A program made the position numbers and the translations under genes. Positions 59,195-64,000 of a DNA stretch of 64,000 nucleotides are shown piece after piece. Under the pieces are notes generated by a model. That model ran no database searches and was not told where the DNA came from. It was given only the letters and a program-made list of their open reading frames with translations. Source of the stretch: Brevibacillus panacihumi W25. GTDB lineage: Bacteria > Bacillota > Bacilli > Brevibacillales > Brevibacillaceae. The first letter of the stretch is position 1, and each line of letters starts with the position of its first letter. The DNA is taken from assembly GCF_000503775.1 (NCBI RefSeq), contig NZ_KI629782.1, positions 1,542,045 through 1,606,044 on the forward strand, read 5' to 3'.

Positions 59195-59507
59195 AAAAAC
59201 GCCCCAGCAACCGGACTCGGGCATACACCTGGTTCCGATTGCTGAGGCGAACGATCGCGGTACCACTCAGCTTTTTTGTCCCTCTCACAAAAGACAAACT
59301 CATGCAGTCAACTAAGACGTGCGCCCGATAACGTGGGCCAGCCGCTGCCTTCTACGAAATGCGCAACAGGTTCAAAGGCAGTGCTCCAAGGTGGCGTTCA
59401 AAAAGAGTTTGCGACGGCCCTTTCAGCATGCAGGCCGCTCTCTTTGCGTCAAAGCTCTCTTCTACTTTCCTTTTCACAGCGTTGTTCAGTATGGCTTTGC
59501 TTGAATG
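59195..59507 (-). ncRNA. T-box leader, alanine specifier (GCC)
   Basis: The T-box sequence TGGTACCGCG lies at 59265-59256 in the RNA. Stem I carries the specifier loop GAAC-GCC-ACC with GCC, an alanine codon, at 59395-59393. The terminator, GCCTCAGCAA with TTGCTGGGGC then TTTTT, occupies 59248-59195. Uncharged tRNA-Ala should stabilise the antiterminator and switch on alaR-alaT. This leader fills the 400-nt gap. Confidence 0.93.
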
Positions 59508-59513
59508 ACTCAG

Positions 59514-59542
59514 ATTATAGAAAGCTTTTGCCCGCTTGTCAA
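59514..59542 (-). promoter_or_regulatory. Promoter of the T-box-alaR-alaT transcript
   Basis: TTGACA (59542-59537), 17-bp spacer, TATAAT (59519-59514) on the minus strand: a perfect sigma-A promoter. Confidence 0.93.
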
Positions 59543-59566
59543 CTGAAACCTGCTGGTCACACTCTT

Positions 59567-60970
59567 CTATTTTTTCACGGATGGCATGACATCATCCGGA
59601 ATCGGGCATACATACTTCTCTTTGCCCAGACGTTGTTTCAATTCGACTTTGGCTTTTTCGATCAGCTCTGGGTTTTTCAGCATATCCACGGCTGTTGCAG
59701 CCATGACTTTACCAGCATGCAGCATTCCTTTATGACCAATGGAAGTTGCACCGAGCGTGACCCACTGCCAGGAGTGCAGCGTCGAGCCATTGATGAAGCA
59801 GGCCGTCGTGCATTGGGCAGTTGGTGTGATCCAGCTTACGTCCCCTACATCAGAGGAGCCGTTGAGCGGTCTTTGCTCGCCGTTATACGAATTAAGCCAG
59901 GTAACCATATCTACATCCGGGCCGTCTGGCGTCTCTTTTTCCGAGGTGCGCAGTTCTGACTCAGTCAAAGTGGCACGTACCTCTTTGGCCAAAGCCAGCT
60001 CTGCCTCGTCGTGGACCGGAACACCCAGTTGTTGGAAATTGCGGTACATAACCTCTTCCAGCGTTTGATTTTGCACCAGGTTGGAGCATGCTTTGTCAAA
60101 GACGATCTCCACTTCGGTTTCGGTCATGAGCGCAGCACCTTGGGCGATTTTGCAGACACGTTCGTAAATTTCCTGTACGAGTTCCACTTTTGGAGCGCGC
60201 ACGAGGTACAGTACTTCTGCGAACGACTGCACAACGTTCGGCGAAAAGCCGCCTGTGTTGGTAACTGCGTAGTGTACACGAGCTTCCGGGATGATGTGCT
60301 CACGCAGGTAGTTCACGCCGACATTCATCAGCTCGACAGCATCCAGGGCACTGCGTCCGAGATGTGGGCTGGCAGCGGCGTGGGAGCTTTTCCCGTGGAA
60401 TTTGAAATACACTTGGTAGTTGGCAAGCGAATTCATCGCCATGATGCTGTTGTAGCCCATCGGGTGCCAGCACAGAGCAAAATCGACGTCATCGAACAAT
60501 CCCGCACGTGCCATGAAGGTCTTACCGGAGCCGCCTTCTTCCCCAGGGCAGCCGTAGTAGCGAACCGTACCGGGCAGATTGTTTTCTTCCATGTATTGTT
60601 TGACCGCGACGGCTGCTGCCAGGGAGGCGGTGCCGAGCAGATTGTGGCCGCAGCCATGTCCGTTTGCGCCTGGCACCTCGGCTTCCTGTTTCGCCTGACC
60701 TTTCTTTTGACTCATGCCGGAGAGGGCGTCATATTCTCCCAAGATCGCGACAACCGGACCGCCGCTTCCAAAACTTCCGATAAAAGCCGTCTTGATTCCG
60801 CCGACGCCTTTCTCTACCGTAAACCCTTCGCTCTCCAGGGTGCTCGCGAGCAGTTCGGCCGACTGGAATTCTTCGAAACGAGTCTCTGCAAACTCCCAGA
60901 TGCGGTCGCTCACTTTGATAAACGACTCTCTTTTGCTTTCGATCATTTCTGCAATCCGTTGTGTATGCAT
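59567..60970 (-). CDS. abgB: M20-family amidohydrolase, AbgB type
   Basis: 467 residues: N-terminal SDRIWEFAETRFEEFQSAEL, VVAILGEYDALSGMSQ, metal site GANGHGCGHNLLGTASL, YGCPGEEGGSGKTFMARAG, dimerisation-domain segment KFHGKSSHAAASPHLGRSAL and C-terminal LNGSSDVGDVSWITP with STLHSWQWV. It matches the large subunit of p-aminobenzoyl-glutamate hydrolase. Last gene of abgT-abgA-abgB. Confidence 0.88.
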   Translation of the reverse strand: MHTQRIAEMIESKRESFIKVSDRIWEFAETRFEEFQSAELLASTLESEGFTVEKGVGGIKTAFIGSFGSGGPVVAILGEYDALSGMSQKKGQAKQEAEVPGANGHGCGHNLLGTASLAAAVAVKQYMEENNLPGTVRYYGCPGEEGGSGKTFMARAGLFDDVDFALCWHPMGYNSIMAMNSLANYQVYFKFHGKSSHAAASPHLGRSALDAVELMNVGVNYLREHIIPEARVHYAVTNTGGFSPNVVQSFAEVLYLVRAPKVELVQEIYERVCKIAQGAALMTETEVEIVFDKACSNLVQNQTLEEVMYRNFQQLGVPVHDEAELALAKEVRATLTESELRTSEKETPDGPDVDMVTWLNSYNGEQRPLNGSSDVGDVSWITPTAQCTTACFINGSTLHSWQWVTLGATSIGHKGMLHAGKVMAATAVDMLKNPELIEKAKVELKQRLGKEKYVCPIPDDVMPSVKK

Positions 60971-61029
60971 ATAGAAACATCCTCTCTATTTTGCAGTTTG
61001 ACACCTCTTGTGATCAATCGAAGAGTCCC

Positions 61030-62289
61030 TTAGGCAAGAATTCGTCTCGCAATTCGATTCAGCAACTCGACGCTGCGCGGAAGAATTTCCTCCTGAATAT
61101 CGAACTTCGGATGGTGGTGAGGTGCCGGAATATCGGTTCCAATCGACATGTACGTCCCTTTGCCCCCGCGATCCTGCACGCGCTTGATCATAAAGCTGGC
61201 ATCCTCGCTGCCCATTGAGTTGTGTTCGCCCTTTTTAAAAGAGTGAAAGCCTTCTACCTTTTTTGCCTCTTCCAAAGCCAGTTCGGCCATCTCATCGTCA
61301 TAATCAATCGGAATGGCTCCTCCGATGACTTCAATTTCATAGTTGAGATCGTGCATGGCAGCGCTGCTGGCGATAATGTTGCGCACCCGCTTTTCGAGCT
61401 CGGCATTGACCTCTTCTGTCTCAGAGCGGGTCTCCACAATCATTTTCGCATAGGCAGGGATGATGTTGGCTGCCGTTCCGCCTTCCAGCACGCCGACGTT
61501 GATGCGGGTATCGGCGGAGCTAAATCGGGTAATCGCATGAATGTTAAGCAAAGCGGTAGCTGCCCCCAGCAAAGCATTTTTCCCTACCTCAGGCGATGCG
61601 CCGGCATGGGAGGAGACACCGTGGAAATGAGCCAGCATTTTCGTCGTCGCGAGAAACCCGTGGGAACCGCCATGAATTTCACCCAGCGGGACATTGACTC
61701 CGAGATGATGGCAGAAAATGTAATCAACATCGTCCAAAAGTCCTTTTTGCACGATCGAATAAGCGCCACGCACACCTTCCTCTGCGGGTTGGAATATCAG
61801 TTTGACGGTGCCGGAAAAGTCTCCGTCTGCAAGCTTTTCCGCCAGCCCCAGACCGATGGTGGTATGTCCATCATGGGCACATGCGTGCATGTTGCCTTCA
61901 TAGCGGGAGCGAAAGCCATTTGCCTTGGGGAAATGATCTTCTTCTTTGCTCTCCAGCACGGGCAGGGCATCCATATCGAAGCGAAACGCCACCGTAGGTC
62001 CGTCCGCCTTTCCTTTTTTCACACCGATTACAGCTGTGTAGCCGCCGCGCATTTTTGCTGCAATGGCAGGATTGGCGCCGTCACGCAGCGCCCGTTCGTA
62101 TGCTTGGTCCAGTACTTGCTGTGATGGCAGGCCCCTGCGTGAGGGGCCGTCCATTGCATCTTGTCCGTATATCACGTCGTATCCGAGAGAAGTCAGCAAT
62201 TCCACCACTTTGGCAGCGGTGCGAAATTCAGTGAAGCCTACTTCCGGATGCATATGAAAATCTCTTCGTATAGAAACCAAATCCATCAT
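61030..62289 (-). CDS. abgA: M20-family amidohydrolase, AbgA type
   Basis: 419 residues: RRDFHMHPEVGFTEFRTAAK, VAFRFDMDALPV, MHACAHDGHTTIGLGLAEKL, LIFQPAEEGVRGAYSIVQKG, FCHHLGVNVPLGEIHGGSHG and FHGVSSHAGASPEVGKNALL. Two adjacent M20 subunits plus an AbgT transporter reproduce the E. coli abgABT arrangement for p-aminobenzoyl-glutamate; related dipeptide-like amides are possible. ATG follows AGGAGG. Confidence 0.88.
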   Translation of the reverse strand: MMDLVSIRRDFHMHPEVGFTEFRTAAKVVELLTSLGYDVIYGQDAMDGPSRRGLPSQQVLDQAYERALRDGANPAIAAKMRGGYTAVIGVKKGKADGPTVAFRFDMDALPVLESKEEDHFPKANGFRSRYEGNMHACAHDGHTTIGLGLAEKLADGDFSGTVKLIFQPAEEGVRGAYSIVQKGLLDDVDYIFCHHLGVNVPLGEIHGGSHGFLATTKMLAHFHGVSSHAGASPEVGKNALLGAATALLNIHAITRFSSADTRINVGVLEGGTAANIIPAYAKMIVETRSETEEVNAELEKRVRNIIASSAAMHDLNYEIEVIGGAIPIDYDDEMAELALEEAKKVEGFHSFKKGEHNSMGSEDASFMIKRVQDRGGKGTYMSIGTDIPAPHHHPKFDIQEEILPRSVELLNRIARRILA

Positions 62290-62328
62290 CAGTTATACCT
62301 CCTAATTCTCTTTGGAGCATCTTTATGC

Positions 62329-63867
62329 TTACAGGTGAGGGTATACCCCAGGCCCAATTGGCAAACCTAGGAAATACCAGGCGATAAAGAACAGCGTCCA
62401 AATGATGAAAATCGCGATCGGGTAAGGCAGAATCAAGGAATAGTAAGTTCCCAGCTTGGCATCCTTATTGTATTCCTGCAGGAAGCCCAGGAACAACGGG
62501 ATGAACGGCGACACAATCGCGAACGGAATGACGGACGAGTCGGCAATCCGGAATGCAATTTGCGCGAATGCGGGGTGGAAGCCCAACGCCATGAACATCG
62601 GAATGAACACCGGTGCCAAAAGCGACCAGATCGCAGAACCACTGGCGATAAACATACAGAGGAACGCGGACAAAAACATCAAGCCGATGAAGACTGGAGC
62701 GCCTGTCATGTTCATTTTTTCCAGCACGTCTGTAATAGACAGGGCGAGGAAGCTGCCCATGTTGCTCCAGTTGAACATCGCGACGAATTGCGACAGCGGG
62801 AACACCATGACGATAAAACCAGCCATTCCTTTGATCGGATCAGTCAGCAAGGCAGGAATGTCATTTTGCTTTTTGATTACCCCGACTTTCAAGCCGTACG
62901 TAATCGCAACCGTGAAGAAGAACAGCAAAATAACAGGTACAATTCCCGAAATGAAAGGAGATGGAACGACAGTACCCAGTTTCGGATCGCGAAGAATACC
63001 GTTGGCAGGAACCACTAATGCTGCGATGACAGCGATGAACACCAATGCCGCCACACCTGCAGCGCGAAGACCTTTCTTTTGGATATCGCTTAGATCTTCC
63101 AGTTTGCCGACCTTATCCCCTTTGTAGACACCCAGCCTCGGTTCGATGTATTTATCGGTGATAAAGCCGATGATTGCGGACAGCAAGAATACGGAAGCCG
63201 CCATGAAGAACCAGTTGTCCAAAACGCTGACCGTTACGTTCGGATCAACGCCTTTTGAAATCTCCGAGCTGATACCGGAAAGCAAGACGTCTGTCGTCAC
63301 GATCAGGATATTCGCGGTAAAACCGGACCCAACACCCGCGATCGCAGCCAAAAGACCGGCGATCGGGTTACGCCCTACTGCCATGAAGATCATGGCTCCC
63401 AGTGGAGGCATAATCACGAAAGCTGCGTCAGAAGACACATGACTGAAAAAGGCGATAAATGCTACCAGATAACTGGCGTAGCGGGCGCTTACTTTCAGGG
63501 ACATTTTGCGGATAACCGCTTCCAAAAGCCCTACCTTTTCAGCCAACCCGACCCCAAGCATCAAGGTCAGAATCGCCCCGAGCGGCAGGAATCCGGAGAA
63601 GTTTTTGATAATGTTGGGCAGCAGCCATTGGAGGCCCTCTTGGCTAAGCAGATTTTTCACCGCTACTTGTTCATTTTTGATCGGATCCATCGCTGTTACG
63701 TGGAACCAGGACAAGAGAGCGGTGGCGACCATCAAAATGGCGATCAGGTAAAGGAAAAGCATGAATGGGTTGGGCAGCTTGTTCCCGATTCTCTCGACCC
63801 ACTTCAAAAGGCCCCTTCCTTCTGACTGCTGATCGATTTGGTCTGTTCGGATTGGATGTGCACTCAT
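62329..63867 (-). CDS. abgT: AbgT-family transporter
   Basis: 512 residues, nine to eleven helices: LLKWVERIGNKLPNPFMLFL, FSGFLPLGAILTLMLGVGLA-EKVGLLEAVIR, FFSHVSSDAAFVIMPPLGAM, AGVGSGFTANILIVTTDVLL, and SGSAIWSLLAPVFIPMFMAL. These are the AbgT/MtrF family signatures. Imports p-aminobenzoyl-glutamate or exports sulfonamides in characterised members. ATG follows GGGGGG. First gene of the operon; its hydrolase subunits follow. Confidence 0.92.
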   Translation of the reverse strand: MSAHPIRTDQIDQQSEGRGLLKWVERIGNKLPNPFMLFLYLIAILMVATALLSWFHVTAMDPIKNEQVAVKNLLSQEGLQWLLPNIIKNFSGFLPLGAILTLMLGVGLAEKVGLLEAVIRKMSLKVSARYASYLVAFIAFFSHVSSDAAFVIMPPLGAMIFMAVGRNPIAGLLAAIAGVGSGFTANILIVTTDVLLSGISSEISKGVDPNVTVSVLDNWFFMAASVFLLSAIIGFITDKYIEPRLGVYKGDKVGKLEDLSDIQKKGLRAAGVAALVFIAVIAALVVPANGILRDPKLGTVVPSPFISGIVPVILLFFFTVAITYGLKVGVIKKQNDIPALLTDPIKGMAGFIVMVFPLSQFVAMFNWSNMGSFLALSITDVLEKMNMTGAPVFIGLMFLSAFLCMFIASGSAIWSLLAPVFIPMFMALGFHPAFAQIAFRIADSSVIPFAIVSPFIPLFLGFLQEYNKDAKLGTYYSLILPYPIAIFIIWTLFFIAWYFLGLPIGPGVYPHL

Positions 63868-63916
63868 ATGAGAACCCCCCTTAGCGTCGTTTTATACCTC
63901 TTTTCCTCATGCCGTC

Positions 63917-63941
63917 GTATTATTCTTTCGGGAAATAATAC
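63917..63941. promoter_or_regulatory. Inverted repeat upstream of abgT, possible operator
   Basis: GTATTATT and AATAATAC are perfect 8-bp arms with a 9-bp centre, about 50 nt before the abgT start. No known regulator assigned; the promoter itself is not clear. Confidence 0.4.
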
Positions 63942-64000
63942 AGCGCTGAGTGAGTGATCAGTCTTTTTCAATCACAAATTGAAAGCCCTTTCATTTCTGT

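Noticed and set aside
1-64000. tRNA, rRNA, CRISPR array, prophage or replication origin
   Set aside because: No cloverleaf, ribosomal RNA, regularly spaced repeats, phage structural genes or DnaA-box clusters were seen by eye; a covariance and repeat search could still find short elements.

Overview
The window looks like a chromosomal segment of an endospore-forming, low-to-mid GC Gram-positive of the Brevibacillus/Paenibacillaceae type. The evidence is strong AAGGAGG-type ribosome binding sites, sigma-A promoters, a T-box, a lysine riboswitch, a PerR box, SpoVR, a Rok-like protein, HelD and an AlaR/AlaT pair. The genus is inferred from family resemblance only. No rRNA, tRNA or CRISPR array was seen.

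Layout. 1-5.8 kb: truncated globin (cut by the edge), small proteins, a TerC-family protein, then a four-gene minus-strand operon encoding a His-rich exported protein, an HssR-like response regulator, an HssS-like kinase with an apparent ATT start codon, and a 3-hydroxyacyl-CoA dehydrogenase. 5.8-10.1 kb: divergently transcribed, three tandem membrane-anchored double-DJ-1/PfpI proteins. Both divergent promoters carry a 20-bp direct repeat of the published HssR type, placed at identical distance from the -10. 10-18.8 kb: SpoVR, acetamidase, DUF3889, a TatA-like micro-ORF, an acyl-CoA synthetase-like gene split by an intact IS3-family (IS150-type) element with a 3-bp target duplication, an SDR, DUF423 and a frameshifted arylamine N-acetyltransferase. 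18.9-33.8 kb: DUF6143-like protein, HelD, an XRE-phosphotransferase fusion, MFS/ArsR pair, FAD dehydrogenase, a MerR/SDR divergon with two textbook 19-bp-spacer promoters, a decayed hydrolase, PepF and an MBL-fold hydrolase.

34-42.6 kb is a formate dehydrogenase/molybdenum cofactor locus: MobB, MoeA, FdhF/YdeP-type oxidoreductase, DUF2294, OFA-family transporter on the minus strand, FdhD and a GNAT on the plus strand, MobA on the minus strand. The transporter and the oxidoreductase each have an upstream leader RNA containing the same conserved core (two AGCGNNCCTG blocks, CCGGTT after the first) followed by an intrinsic terminator. I could not assign this to a known riboswitch class, and it is the best candidate here for an undescribed regulatory RNA.

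42.6-57.5 kb: PerR-box dps, Rok-like protein, two ECF sigma/anti-sigma units (the first with a secreted protein that shares the anti-sigma factor's C-terminal domain), small enzymes, lysine riboswitch plus lysine permease, and antibiotic-modification genes: a macrolide phosphotransferase behind a terminator leader, an ANT(6)-like adenylyltransferase and a fragment of a further phosphotransferase. An amidoligase-family gene has a leader peptide and a hairpin over its ribosome binding site, arranged like translational attenuation. 57.5-64 kb: alanine-specific T-box (GCC specifier) driving an Lrp-type regulator and an aminotransferase, then an abgT-abgA-abgB operon for uptake and cleavage of aminobenzoyl-glutamate-like amides.
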